DNA from: Sordaria brevicollis
Lineage: Eukaryota; Ascomycota; Sordariomycetes; Sordariales; Sordariaceae
DNA: 64,000 bases
Assembly: GCA_033439795.1 (NCBI GenBank)
Contig: JAUTDP010000001.1
Coordinates: 3,472,001-3,536,000, forward strand
Direction of reading: 5' to 3'
Below are positions 1 through 12,400 of this stretch, one piece after another. The notes beneath the pieces are model-generated. The model ran no database searches. It had not been told where the DNA came from and saw only the letters and a list, made by a program, of their open reading frames with translations. The first letter of the stretch is position 1; the number at the start of each line of letters is the position of its first letter. Made by a program: the position numbers and the translations under genes.

Positions 1-159
1 GGTTTAGTAGCGAAAACCCGTTTTAAAATTTTAAACGCGGATTAGTAACGGTCGGATTAAAACTATAGTGCGTTTTTCTTCGTTAATTCGTATAAAGGCG
101 AAACTATTATTAAAAAATTTTTTATAAATTGGCGGTAGAAGTTTGCGAAACCGAGGAAT

Positions 160-620
160 TATTATAGGGATTTTTTAAATTATAATAATACCTATTCGAA
201 GATTATTTTAATTTTATTTAAATTTATTTCGATATTACCCGGTATTATAATAAAACCGAAGTATTTTATACGTTTCGTATAAAATTCGTATTTATCGATA
301 TTAATATTAAGGTTTATTTTAATAAAGCGTTTGAGAATATCGTTAATATAATATTTATAATCCTTTTCGTTATTAGAATAAATAAAGATATTATTAAAGT
401 AAGTAGTCGTATAAATATTGAGGATATTATATAGGAGATTATTAATATAATTTTAAAAAGCGTTTAACGTATTTTAAAAATTAAAAAGTATTATTAGGGA
501 TTCGAATAGCCCGAATTATATTATAAATATAGTAAGCTATTCGTATCCTTCTTTAATACGGATATAATTAAAAGTAGCGATAATATCGAATTTCGTAAAG
601 ATTTTAGCGTAATAGATTAT
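160..620 (-). pseudogene. Reverse transcriptase relic (Ty3/gypsy pol)
   Basis: Read on the minus strand, 181-400 gives a continuous frame of about 70 codons with the RT active-site box in RIP-altered form: YFNNIFIYS at 372-398 where the family has Y-[LV]-D-D-I-x-[IV]-[FY]-S. It is followed by NIDKYEFY and KYFGFII, matching the family patterns around D-K-C-E-F and K-Y-L-G. The Asp codons changed GAT to AAT, and a Trp codon after IIFE became TAG, as RIP predicts. It cannot be functional. Confidence 0.82.
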
Positions 621-2759
621 ATCGAAGGTTTTTTTAATTAAAAGGAGTAGGTAATAAAATTTGAAAATAATATTATTAATATTCCGATAATTAATATAAA
701 TATAGATTCCGTTACCTAGTTTTTTAATTAGGAGGATAGGAGCGGAGGCTTCCGATTATAACGGCCGGATAAATTTCTTTTTAAAGTTATTATTAATTTA
801 TTTTTTAATAACGTTAAATTCTTTTAAATTGAAAATATAATTACAGGACGTAAATAGTATAGTATTAAATTTAAATTCGAATTTAAAATCGTATAATCTA
901 TTCGGGGGAAGTATATTAATTATTTTTTATTTAAAATTATTCATCTATTATTAATATTAGCGGGGGAATTTAATTTAAATTTAGGCGTCGGTTTTAAGAA
1001 GGTTATCGGCTTTTTTATAGAATTTTATAATATTTTTAGAAATAATTTTACTAATATTAATATTATTAGTAGTAAAATAATTATTAATAGTATTTTTATA
1101 TATTTTAAAATCGGAAGTGTATTTTATAAATATTATAAATGTAAATACTTTAATTATTTTAATTACTTCTTTAGTATTAATATTATAAAGAGCGTCGATT
1201 TAAATATAATAATTATTACCGAAGAATTTTTTATAATAGTATACTTTACCATTTATAACGTTTTTAATTATATTAATTATAAGGGATTCGCTAATTACGT
1301 TAGGCGTTAAGGCGTCCTTCTTTTTTATTATTTTATCTTCGTCGAATATATATTAAATATCCTTTATTATATTTATTCGTATTATTCGGATAATTTAGAA
1401 TTTATATTTCTCGGTAAATTAATTAAACGTAATTATTAATAATTCTTTAATATCGTTTAAATCGAAGGGGCTTTTAAGGATATAATAAAAGCGGATTAGG
1501 GTATAATAATTAGGGAATAAAATACAGATTTTTTTAGCGAATTTATAGGGTATAAATATTATATAGGGTAACGGCGGGGGAAAGTAACGCATTATAATTA
1601 TAAATATAAAGGCTTATCCGCCGATTACTTTATTTATAAATATAGCGTTTATATAATTGGCTACTTTTTATTTAAATTTATTAAACTTTTAACGGGTAGC
1701 GCGTTATATTATTATAGAGATTAAAATCCTATAAATAAATTCCGTTAAGGAGGGAGTATCCGGCTCGCCCTTATTAAGAATATTTTCTATTAAAGGCTTT
1801 TAATATATAGGCTTTATATTAAGGATAATTTTAAAGGGGGTAATCGATAGTATAACGAAGGGGATTTATTAATATTTATAAAATAGAAATACGTAGTAAA
1901 AATAGAAAAACACTCTTTATAAAAAATAATTATAGCGTTTATAAAATTAATCGAAGGTAAGGCGATTATTAAATTAATTAATACCAAGGGTATAGTAAAT
2001 TAATTATAAATAGTTAAAAATTATTAGGTTATTATCGGTTAGGTCGTAAATTAGGAGGTCGATAATTTTATAATAAATACCAACGTTTATAATTAATTTA
2101 TTAAAATACGTAATATTACTTTTAATTTAGCCGTTAATTAAATATAATAATTTAAAGATTTAAAAAGGGAATAAAGGAAAATTATTACGAATAATAAAAT
2201 AATTATTAATAAAACCGAAAGCAGTATATCCGCTATTAATAAAGGCGGTATAATATATTTTACGTAATCCGTAGGATAAATAAAGAAAAAGATTTAATAA
2301 ATTAAAATATTTATAATAATTATTTATAAAAAATTAATAAATCTTTACAATATTTAACTTTATAAAGATATTCCTCTATTATTTATCTCTATACCTAATA
2401 AACGGTAACTTCTAATTACAATTTAAACGGGAGGTTATATATTTCCCTAATTATTAATAAAATTATTTTTATCGCCTATAACCAAGCTTATAAAGCCGTA
2501 AAGGTATATAGGGTTGGGGTAGTAAATAAAGGGTATATAATAATTATTTAGGGCCGGGGTACTATAGTAAGTTGGAATATTACCTATATTTATAATATTA
2601 ACATTATATTAATTATATTAACCGTAGCCGTATTAATTTTAAACGGGATATTACTATTATTTATTAATATTATTATTACCGGAATTATTATTATTACCCT
2701 TATTTTTATTCTTTTTATCCTTCGCCTTTTTATCCTTTTTCTAACGGTTAATAAACGGG

Positions 2760-2840
2760 TTTTTATTAAAATTAATACGAAATTTACATTCGGTAATAAA
2801 ATAGCTCTTATAATTATAACGGGTATAAGCGCCAGATTTT
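2760..2840 (-). pseudogene. Gag zinc-knuckle relic (CCHC, RIP-altered)
   Basis: Minus-strand translation across this stretch gives a peptide with the spacing Y-x2-Y-x4-Y-x4-C. This is the retroviral CCHC knuckle spacing C-x2-C-x4-H-x4-C with two Cys (TGT to TAT) and the His (CAT to TAT) changed exactly as RIP would change them; the last Cys survives in the peptide ITECKF. It marks the nucleocapsid part of gag and fixes the element's orientation. Confidence 0.65.
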
Positions 2841-4429
2841 ATACGCTATTCAAAAATATTTTTATCGATTATACAGGATATTTAAATATTAACGGGGGAT
2901 ATAGAATTAAAATTTATAATAGAATTACTTTAATTAATAATAAATTCGGGAGCGGAAATAATACTAGAAACGGAACTTAAACCAAAAGCGGACGTATTAA
3001 TATTAATATTAGTAATAGGGCGGAAACCGCTAGTAACCTTATTGCGCTAATCCTTCTCTTTTAATTATTTAATTAAATTATAAATTATTATAAATTATTC
3101 GTCGAATTTATTATTATTAGGTTAAGGGTATTATAGAACGATAACGTTATATAAATAATCGTTAAAACGGGTATAGAAATAATAAACCTTTATATTATCA
3201 TCGAAATTATAGTAATCGATTAAGGTAACGAATTTATTTTCGAAATTAAATTATTTTATTTTACTAAACTTTAATTCCTCGAATTCGCGGCGGGATTAAA
3301 TAACGGTATTAATATTATTATATTTCTTATTTATTTATTTAAATAAATTTTTAATTATAAACTATTTAGGGTCCTTTCCTAATAGAATTTTAAAGAATTC
3401 GGGTTTAATAATTTTAAAGGGTTTATTAACTAGGGAGCGGGCGATTAGAAAATATTTAATACGTATAATATTAAATAAAGTCGGGTTATCCTCTTAAACG
3501 AATTAGATATTAATATTCTAGCGACGAAATTTAACGGCGTATTTAACCGAATTACCGGTACTATTAAAAGCGGGTATAATTACTATTTATAATACCGATT
3601 TATAGCTACTATTATTAATAAAATTATTAATAGGAGGAATAAGGGTAGCTATTTCGTTATTAATAATTATATCGAACGAATCTTTTTAAATTAATTAAAT
3701 TTAAATAATATATTAATAAAAATCGGTAATCGTTTTTTAATATTTTTCGGTTTAATATTTTAGGGCCTAATAGAAATTATTTTTAAAATTAAATAATTTA
3801 ATTTTAAAATCGGAAATAGCGCGCTAACGGTCGGCCGCGACGTTTTAGAATTAAAGATTATACTTAATTTAGAGTATAGCGCGGGCGTTTTTTGAATTTT
3901 GGAGGTCGGATTTGGCTTATTAAAATTCGACTTCGAAATTATATATTTTAATACCCGCTTCGACGATATTAAAATAAATAAACCTAATAAAAATTACTAA
4001 TATTAATTAAAAGGCGGGGTTTAACGTAAAATTGAGAATTTAATCGATAATAATAATAGTAAGGAATATAATAAAATCGAAAACGGATAAAATATTTATT
4101 AAATTTAAATAAATAAAATTATCTAGGAATATAATTATAAGAGTATTAATAGTAACGATAATAATAAAATTATCCGTAATAAAGAGAATTAAAAATTATT
4201 AATTTAAAAAAGATATTAATTATTTAAATTAACGTATTTAATAAATATAAAATAAAGAGAAAGGGTACGAGCGATTCGATAATAATATTCGTTTTAGTAT
4301 TTTATTTAATTCGATATACGCGGGACTAGTATATAATTATTATAATCGTTTAATAATCGAATTTTTAATATTTTAAAACTAAAATATAATAATCGTAATC
4401 TTCTTTAATATACGCGCGTAGCGTAATAG

Positions 4430-4726
4430 TTTAATATTTCAAATTATTATAAGTTAAATATATATTAGGTATAAATTAGGATATATATTAAAGTACGAAA
4501 GAGAGGAAATAAGAAGTATACGTAGAGGGCTAGATATATAGGCGCGAGCCTATACCCCAGCCTGTACACACTTACGTAACACTACACATAACTACTAGTA
4601 ACCAAATCTAGGCTATGTCGTACTATAGTATGTGTGCTATAGTCGTAAATAGCCGCCAAGGAGTTGGGTACCTATAAAGGTGGTTAGTGCGTGTATTAGG
4701 TATAGTATAGGTCTAATCCTGTAATA
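4430..4726 (-). repeat. Possible LTR (weakly RIP-mutated island)
   Basis: Positions 4530-4726 keep many CA and TG dinucleotides, unlike both sides. On the minus strand the island opens with TATTACAGG, the same nine bases that open the 306-bp LTRs of the intact element at 38975-47587. It lies upstream of the gag relic, where a 5' LTR is expected. The inner edge near 4430 is only estimated from the length of the other LTRs, and no partner copy is visible because the element runs off the window. Confidence 0.4.
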
Positions 4727-6240
4727 TTATTCATTTTTATTACCGATTTAAAAAACTACCCTATACTCCTCCTTAAAGAATTATATAAATTCAAATTTTA
4801 CCGTCTTAATAACTTTCTCTTTAATAACTTTAATTTTTTTAATTAAATTAACGTCCTTCGCAATATTAACTTTAATAATTTACGTAGTAGAAGAATACAA
4901 TTTAAAAACTTTAAATTTAACGTTTAAATTCACGTACTAATATTTTTTAAAAGAGTGAAATCCTTTTTCGTATACTTTATATATAGAAAATTTTTTATTT
5001 TTACCTTTCTTATCTTTCGAATTTTATTTCTTACGTACATTTTCGGAATTATCCGACGCTTACTTTTATTTACCTATATTACCCTTAGGCTTCTTATTTT
5101 TACTTTATTAACGAGCGTCCCTATTATTAATTTTTTAATAATTATTAATTTTATTATCGTTATTAATATAATAATAAATTTAACTATCAATTTCGATAAT
5201 AAACGCCTTACAATTATTTTTACCCGTAGGGGTTATAATACTATAGCGATTATTTATACCCTACTTCTTAAAATCTTCGTATATTTCTATATATTTTAAA
5301 ATATTATTTTCTATTTTATTATTAAATTTCTATATTATATCGGCGTAATTAGGTCGGACAATTTTAATAATAGCGCGGAAATTATTATACTAAGATATAA
5401 CGTTTATATATTCCCCAATTCCTTTAATAATACCGTTATTTATAATTATAACCTAATTTTAGAATTAAATATTAAAATTAGTCGGTTCTTTTCGAAAGAT
5501 TACGATATTATTAATATAAGCTTTATAAATATTAACGAATTTATTAATAATATTATATTAAGTTCTTTACTTAAAGAAGTTATATTAAATTTAAATATCC
5601 TATTTTTCTTTTATAACTAAACCTTAAAGTCCGTAATTAATTAAAAATCTTATCTAGGTTCTTATAACCTTATCCCCAATTTCGAATTTTAATTAATCCT
5701 TCTTTTTATTAGGGTAAACAACCTTAATATTATAATAGAATTAGAAATTGCTTAAATCTTCTTCGGTAAGGATTTTATTGATTAGGATATCGTTTCGATA
5801 ATAGTAAAGAACTTCGACGATCTCTCTAACTTTATTTATCGTAATGCGAAGGAAACCGGCTTTAAAAAGATATAATTCTTTATTAATTATTTCGATACGG
5901 AATTTAACAATTAATTTAAGAGGGAAATTGCCGGGTTTAGGGTAGAAAGGCTCGCGGAGTATATCGACTTTGCCCAAGAACTAAGCTTTAATAATATTAA
6001 AATCGTATTTAATCTATAGCATCTCCTCCTAACGGACCTAATCGTCGCTATTAGTAAAGAAAGGGTTATTATTAATTATCTTATTAATTTACTTTAAAGA
6101 AAATATCGTAATAGTAATAATAGTATTATCGTTATTATCGGTATTAATAGTAATAAGTATATCAAATTATTAATTATTAAATTGTATAGGAGAAATTGAT
6201 TAATTCTATATATTTGTATATAATTATAGAGAATAGGATT
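4727..6240. repeat. RIP-mutated repeat of unassigned type with minus-strand coding-like remnants
   Basis: AT-rich RIP sequence between the putative LTR and the first gene. On the minus strand, 4960-5400 reads in one frame with regularly placed TAA/TAG codons (probably former Gln and Trp codons) and Lys/Asn/Ser-rich text including ITPTGKN, which resembles a retroelement gag or linker. The longest uninterrupted minus-strand frame is 5741-5977 (78 codons, with REPFYPKPGNFP); I do not recognise its family. A plus-strand open frame at 4955-5299 starts at GTG and is very rich in Ile, Phe and Leu, so I take it as a by-product of AT richness. The block stops abruptly near 6240. Confidence 0.6.
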
Positions 6241-6730
6241 CTAGAGCTCTAGTCGGGGGAACTAGGGGTATCCCTTATTTGCCAAGACCTTCTGGGTGGC
6301 TGGCAGTGCTAACCAGCTGTATACTGGTCTATACTGTTTTGGCCCAGAATACCACCCTGGAATCTGACACCTCCCATCAATCCCGAATCGACGAGTCCAC
6401 AAGTCGCTCATCGAACCCAAAGAAGTCCAATCCCAGTTCATCACCCAGTCCTAATCCAGTCCCAGTCTTCTTCCCGGACCTCCCTGGGAAGTCGATCCGC
6501 GAACGGCCAGCGACCACGACACACTTGCATGCTTCTGCTGCCGCTGCTGTTGCTTCCACTCGGCTGCGACTCGCTGCAGCTCGCTGCCCTGCGATTCCTT
6601 GCTTCTGCTTCTGCTTCTGCTTCCGCTTCCGTTGCTGCAGTACTTTCTGACCTGCCCGCCTCCGTACCTTAGTCATACTTATCACCCGCATCTCGTCCAT
6701 TCTGTTTTGTTTGATGCCCACGCGGATAAT

Positions 6731-8761
6731 ATGCACATATATAACAAGCCACACGATATCCGCCAAGGTTTGGCCGGCTCTTCGAACTCGCTCCTCCACA
6801 ACGAGGACGATGCCCGGCCAGTGATCCCGGAGCAGCAGCCTGCCAGACAGGCTTCTTTACCCCTACGGGTACAACCTCCTCAAGGTCCTCACCAAGGTCC
6901 AAACCAACCTCGTACTCCCTCTTCTCCTTTCCCTGCATCCCCTCACTCTCTGGCTCCTTTATCCCGTCCGGCAGCTCCTCTACCTCCTCGTTTATCTAGG
7001 ACTCCGCCTTCATCGGACTCTGGTCTTGTCGTTGGTGGGCGTTCTCGCAAGAAGAGACAACGTCCCGGAACGATTCCAGTCTCTTTTCCGCGCTTCTTCC
7101 TTCAGTCTAGGCAGACTGCGGTCTCTGTTATTCCCTCCACCGCCGAAGGAAAGCCTTTTCCTCTCAATGATACTTCGGCCCGGCAGAAACTAGCCAGCAC
7201 ATGTCCGGCGGGCTCGTCTGGTAATTATCGCTACGCCAAAAGTACCGGGGCCGAAAGCAGGACCTACTCAAAACCCATTCTGGTAAGGACTCGCAGTGCC
7301 GTCGTACCTCAATACCGACGGGGAACTAGCAGTCTCGCCGACTCTAGTCGTGTGCCTTTATACCAGTCTCCAGATATTGAGACCGGACCTCGCAGTGGAA
7401 AAACTGACCTTGATACGGAATCCAACCGGAACGAAAGAACTAGCTCTCAGGGTAACCAGGATGCCAAAGGGAAGAAGACAAGAAGCAAGATGTCGACATC
7501 AGACCAGCCCGAGAATGGCTTCAGCTCTCTGCCTCTGCTGTGGGAGCGACGGTCCACATCCTCTCGTCCGATCGTTGCAAAGTCTAGGAATGGAAAGCCC
7601 AAAAAGCTACCACCAATGGATGCCTTCTCGTTCAAGAGCTTCATGGCCGACATGCAAGCCCAAGGTGGCGAGAATAACATAGGAGCCGATCTTGACCGTA
7701 TCGCCGAAATATGTGCGCGATCCCGATACTCGCTGAGTAACCAGTACGAGGTTCATATGGCGCCCCACGGCTCAGGTGCCCAGCTCGTCTCCCCGACGGG
7801 AGGAGTACCGGCACCTTCTGCAGGCGCAGTGTTGAGACGGAGGGACAATCTCTCCTACACTTCGGGTGGCCGGAGTGCGAGAGCAGGTCCTACGTTACAG
7901 GCAATCGTTCCAGATGAAGAGGATGACGGCGGTGTTGGATCACGAAGGAGACGGAGAGGACCAGGGGCAGGTGGGAGGAGGACCAAGAGCATTGCGTATG
8001 GCACTTTGGAGACCATCATGTCCTCCAGCCGCTCATCAGAAGAGGACCGGTCGTCGAAAAAGCCAGCCGCTGAAATAGCCGGCGAAGTACGTGGAAGGAT
8101 CGAAAACCGGCACAGCAACTTGGGACTCTCCGCTCATAATGCAGGATTGGGCGCTGATAACACCATCACTCATGACACTGAGCATACAGTAGGAGACTTT
8201 CGGCGCTTGGATTCAGAAGATAGCCAACAAAAACCTGCGGAAGCTGCCACGGCGTCAACAGCTGCTGCTGCTAAACTGACAAGGAAAAAATCAGCATCCT
8301 TCGCCACGGCAGTCATGGACAGTCACAGCAGAAGCAGCGCCGGACAACTCCAGCGGCATGAATCTAGCACTTCGGCACTAGTCAGCGAGCCGGCCCTACC
8401 GCAGACATCAGACAGCCATCTGGGAGTTAGGACCGCAGCCGCTCCTCCTTCCGCCGTTAGCGACCCCTCCATCATCACTAGGCCCCTGAACATCACGCGC
8501 TCTGTTAGTGACATGCCATACCGGAGTTCGTCAAGGAAGAAGGGGTATGCGTCGTCTTCCTCGACGAGGGGAAGCTGGAATGCTTGGATCCCTTGGAAGG
8601 GTGGTAGTGGTGGTGCTGGATCGCAGCAACAGCAAGAGCTGGAGCAGGCTGCGAGAGTAGCAGAGGAGTTTGTACCGCCGATGAGTGCGGGTTTGAACGA
8701 GCCAGAGAGAACGGTCAGCCATGCGGAAGGAAGTCTTAGGCGGATTCTCAAGTCTCGGTGA
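6731..8761 (+). CDS. Hypothetical protein, 676 residues, largely disordered
   Basis: Single-exon frame from the first in-frame ATG (6731) to TGA at 8759-8761; the frame is open upstream to about 6599 without an ATG, so an upstream exon is possible. The protein is rich in Ser, Arg, Pro and Ala. The first 150 residues are Pro-rich, with a basic patch (GRSRKKRQR). The most ordered-looking part is near residues 290-355 (DAFSFKSFMADMQAQG, then DLDRIAEICARSRYSLSNQY), which looks like a conserved helical motif. Downstream are a basic run SRRRRRGPG, many Ser/Arg clusters, a Gln run and a C-terminal helix ending in LRRILKSR. I do not recognise a domain, signal peptide or membrane segment. It lies about 490 bp from a RIP block and converges on the F-box gene. 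A regulatory or scaffold role would be a guess. Confidence 0.75.
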   Translation: MHIYNKPHDIRQGLAGSSNSLLHNEDDARPVIPEQQPARQASLPLRVQPPQGPHQGPNQPRTPSSPFPASPHSLAPLSRPAAPLPPRLSRTPPSSDSGLVVGGRSRKKRQRPGTIPVSFPRFFLQSRQTAVSVIPSTAEGKPFPLNDTSARQKLASTCPAGSSGNYRYAKSTGAESRTYSKPILVRTRSAVVPQYRRGTSSLADSSRVPLYQSPDIETGPRSGKTDLDTESNRNERTSSQGNQDAKGKKTRSKMSTSDQPENGFSSLPLLWERRSTSSRPIVAKSRNGKPKKLPPMDAFSFKSFMADMQAQGGENNIGADLDRIAEICARSRYSLSNQYEVHMAPHGSGAQLVSPTGGVPAPSAGAVLRRRDNLSYTSGGRSARAGPTLQAIVPDEEDDGGVGSRRRRRGPGAGGRRTKSIAYGTLETIMSSSRSSEEDRSSKKPAAEIAGEVRGRIENRHSNLGLSAHNAGLGADNTITHDTEHTVGDFRRLDSEDSQQKPAEAATASTAAAAKLTRKKSASFATAVMDSHSRSSAGQLQRHESSTSALVSEPALPQTSDSHLGVRTAAAPPSAVSDPSIITRPLNITRSVSDMPYRSSSRKKGYASSSSTRGSWNAWIPWKGGSGGAGSQQQQELEQAARVAEEFVPPMSAGLNEPERTVSHAEGSLRRILKSR

Positions 8762-9414
8762 ATTGACAGGTGGCCGATTCTACGGCAGGTGGGGTTTTGG
8801 TTGACGGTACGTGATATACAAAGATATGGGAGTTATGGTTCGTGGAAATGGATTGCTGTGGCTATCTGATTTCTTCTTGGTTGTAACGAGGTGATGATAA
8901 TGATTTATGATAAATTTTGAAACAAAATATGCATACCATAGATGTATATAAATACAAGGTAGACGTTGGTTAGTTGAGAAGTTGGTCAAAAGGGTCAAAA
9001 GCACGGCTCTCGGATCAAGCAGACGGGAGTTGATTTTCAAGTTTTTTTTCGTCTTTTCTTTTTCTACTTGGATTTATGGCCTGGAGATCTGGAAAAACTC
9101 AACTGCCCTAACTACTATGAAGCAAGAACTTCCAAGCCAAGCCCGAGTATATAACAATCTGATCCGTCTCTGGGTATCATGCAACTTAAAGACATCAAAC
9201 ATGCAATTCCCCATCTTTTCGTATCGATCGTGCTTGCCCCTTTGCACATCGTTGCTTCTTTCACTCCGCCCAGCATCACTCCTTCCTTCCAACATCACTC
9301 CTTCATACCATTCCTTCCTTGTGGGAGTTTCCGGATTGGACCGTTAGGCACCTAGAGGTACGCACCTCTTGTCCATCAAACACACATCACACCCATTCAC
9401 TCCTACGACAGTAT
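8762..9414. other. Convergent intergenic region (3' UTRs)
   Basis: This 653-bp gap separates the stop codons of two convergent genes. It is AT-richer than the coding DNA, with T-runs near 9045-9065. Short open frames are present but show no recognisable protein. I see only 3' UTR and termination sequence. Confidence 0.5.
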
Positions 9415-12400
9415 TTACCACTGCCGATAATAACCTCTCAAGAACCTCTCCCTGGTATCCTTATACCCCTTCGCAACAATCGCCCTCTCCACCCTCCTCT
9501 GGAGTTCATCCGGTCCAATCTCATGCGCACCATTCAAGATGGTCGGGTCCAGCCTGGCTGCCTCGGCCAAAAGATCATTCTGGTGCTGCTGCTCAAGCCA
9601 GCGGGCCCAGTCGAATTCATTGGAAGGGTCGTGGTTGTAGTGGTACATCTGCGAAGGGTAGGGCATGTCGGGGTTGTGAGGGTTCCCTGAACCGGTGCCG
9701 GAGCCAGAGCCGGGGTTGCCGCCATTGATCTGGGAAGGTTGACCGAGTTGGTTAACGGTGCTGGGGCCGGCAGCAGCACTGCTGGAAGTGGCTTGTTGAT
9801 TGAGAGTGCTAGGACCTCCTGCTTCGGCAGCGGCCATTCTGCGGACGTACTCGTTGAGTTGGTCGGCCCAAGCTGGACGTGGCGCGGCGTTGCCGAGGGG
9901 TTGGGTAGACATGTTGGTCGATGTGTGATCCTCTTTGTCGTGTTCTTCCTCATAGTCACCCATTTCTTCGTCCTCGTCCTCGTCTTCGTACTCGTCTGCG
10001 TCTTCATCCTCATCCTCTTCTTCTTCCTCGTCGTCCTCCTCCTCATCGTCGTCCTCTTCCGAGTATGACTTATACCTAGCAGCCGATTTGGCGAACCGGC
10101 ACCTTGGCTCCTCGTCAAAAGGGACAAAGTCATCCCCAATGACTGCTTTCATCTTCTCCATGTCCACTTCCATCTGTTCCGCCTCCTCGACATCGTCACT
10201 ATCTTGACTCTGATAGTTGTGGAGCCGGCTGCCCGGCATATGAAGCATCCAACCGTATTTGGCACCGCGCTCCATATGTTTGGTGATCTCCTCGTCTTCC
10301 AACTCGGCGACTTCGTCGTCAGGCAAGGCGTCAGTAACCCTGTCGAGGATGCCGGTGTCAAGGCGGGCCCTGTTGAGGGCGACGGCGGCTTGGAGAATGT
10401 AGTTGGCTCGAATATCTGGCCGTTCGGCTTGCTCTGGGAATACCGGCGTGATCCAATGAGGGTGATTTTCTGGGCCTTGATGGGCAGTCCAGAAGGCCCG
10501 CCTGGACGCGGGTGAGCCGCTTCGAGGAAATACGGGGACGGTTGCTCTGCAAACCGGGTCTGGACCACTGTACTCTGGAAGCTTGTGCTCGAGGGCATAC
10601 TTCCAGTATCTTTGTTGCTCTTTCCTTGCATTGTCGTCCTTGGCGTGGTCGTCATACACCTCTTTGGCCATGAGGACTGACTTGTTGAGAAGGAGATAGG
10701 CCTTGTCTTGTCGGAGAACAGACATGTGGTCTGGCAACGGAGCCGTCGGATCGAGTCCCTTCATGTATGGCGCGATGGCGTCCCAGTCGGCATCATCGAA
10801 GTCTTCCTCATCTTCCGAATCAGGCGTTACATCAGGCATCGGAACGCTGGCGTCGAAATCGAGTCCGTCGATGCCACTCTCTTCGTGTGCTCCCTCCTTT
10901 TTCTCAACGGCATAGTCGTATAACGCCTCCTCGAGATCCGCGAGAGCCACGTCTAATTCGCCTTCCATATAGCGCAGGTTCTTGTCCTCTTCGATCTCAT
11001 CTTCCTCCGCAGCCAAGATCTCCTCCTTCTCTTCCTCTGTCAACGTGTTCCACCTGGCTTTCCTAGCATGCTTCGGCTGCCACATGCTTCTCTCAAAGGG
11101 AACATTGCCACATCCGCCATGAGCCTTGCGATGCTTCATGATCCTCCAGTTCGAATCAGCCGGCAGGTCCAGCTCGTCATCACTCATGTACAGCTCATCT
11201 AAGGTGGGCACCAACGGCTTGCCCGTGTTGAGATCCACATGGCCATATAGCATCATTCTTTCGCCCCTGAGATGCAGCGACAGCTTCCTCTTGTGCGCCT
11301 CCCAGTTGACCATCTCATCCGGGCGCAACAAATGTCGGACGCCACGACCCCAGCCCTCGACATGCAACATACCCATCTCGTTAGGCGGCACGCCGTTGAT
11401 CGGGAGTCCCTCAAGAACTTGAATGAGCGTCGGACGAACATCATAGCGCGTCTTCATCTCCACGATCTCTTCCTCCGTGGTGTACTTTTTGCGGCGCAAG
11501 AACTGCCACAGCGGCGTGAAGCTTTTCTGGCCGAGGAACAACTTGGCCAACGCGGTGGTCTTTGGTCCAAAGACGGGGTCGGTGAAGAGCAAGTAGAGCT
11601 TGATGAAGAAGAGACGGGCGCGGTAGAGGTCCTCGTCTGTGAAGATAGCCTTGGAGTTGATCAGGACGGCACGGCCGGTGCATGAGGCTACGTCCATCAA
11701 AAGCCACAGCTTCTTGACCGTCTTGTGCGTGTCGGGAGGGGTGCGGTGGCCGTGGCGGGCGAGGACGGCTAGGATGTCGCGGACTTTGATCTCGCGGTCG
11801 ACGGCCATTTGGAACCAGATCAGGGACGGGACCTTGCGAACGGGCACGGGCGCAGGAATATTGGCATTGTTGGATTGTTGCTGGCCACCACCAGGAGCAG
11901 CAGTAGCGGGTGGTGAAGGTGGAAAAGGGTCGACGGGGCCAGGTACTTGATACCCGCGCTGGTGCTGGTACACAAGGGGTTGGGGAGCCGGCTGGTTGAA
12001 GAAGCGAATGTCGCGGTGAGCACTGGGGTCTCTACCAGAGGGGTCGTCGATGAAGTATTGGTAGTAGAGCTGATGGCAGAAGATACGAGCGGCGGACGGC
12101 GCCATGTGGTCCGTCCAGCGGAGGATGGTGCTCTGGAGGTTTGCGTTGACTCGATCGTGGAAGAGCTTGGAGACGCTGTAGAGATTGATGATATCGATGG
12201 GGCGCAAATGTTTGCAGACCTCGAGAAGAAGTTCCCAGTCGGTCATCAATGAGCCGAAGAGGTCAAAGGTGGTCGCGCTGGACTCCGATTCAGGCTCAGG
12301 CTCGTTGAGAGCTTTCCATTCTTTGGCAGTCTCGTTGATGGCTAGGGCGCGCTGGTACCAGTGTTGATAAAGCAGAGCCACTTGCCGATGGTCAAGTCCG

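Larger units (their letters stand above)
1..4726 (-). mobile_element. RIP-mutated Ty3/gypsy retrotransposon relic, truncated by the window edge
   Basis: This is a very AT-rich stretch with almost no CA or TG dinucleotides on either strand and frequent CG and TA, the signature of RIP. On the minus strand a reverse-transcriptase relic lies near 160-620 and a gag-type zinc knuckle near 2780-2830, so the order gag then pol runs right to left, as in Ty3/gypsy elements. A less mutated island near 4430-4726 may be the 5' LTR; the 3' end would lie left of the window. Stop codons are scattered throughout and no functional protein is possible. The right boundary is inferred. Confidence 0.8.

Noticed and set aside
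4955..5299. 114-codon plus-strand frame rich in Ile, Phe and Leu, resembling a membrane protein
   Set aside because: It starts at GTG, lies in RIP DNA, and its hydrophobicity follows from AT-rich codons.
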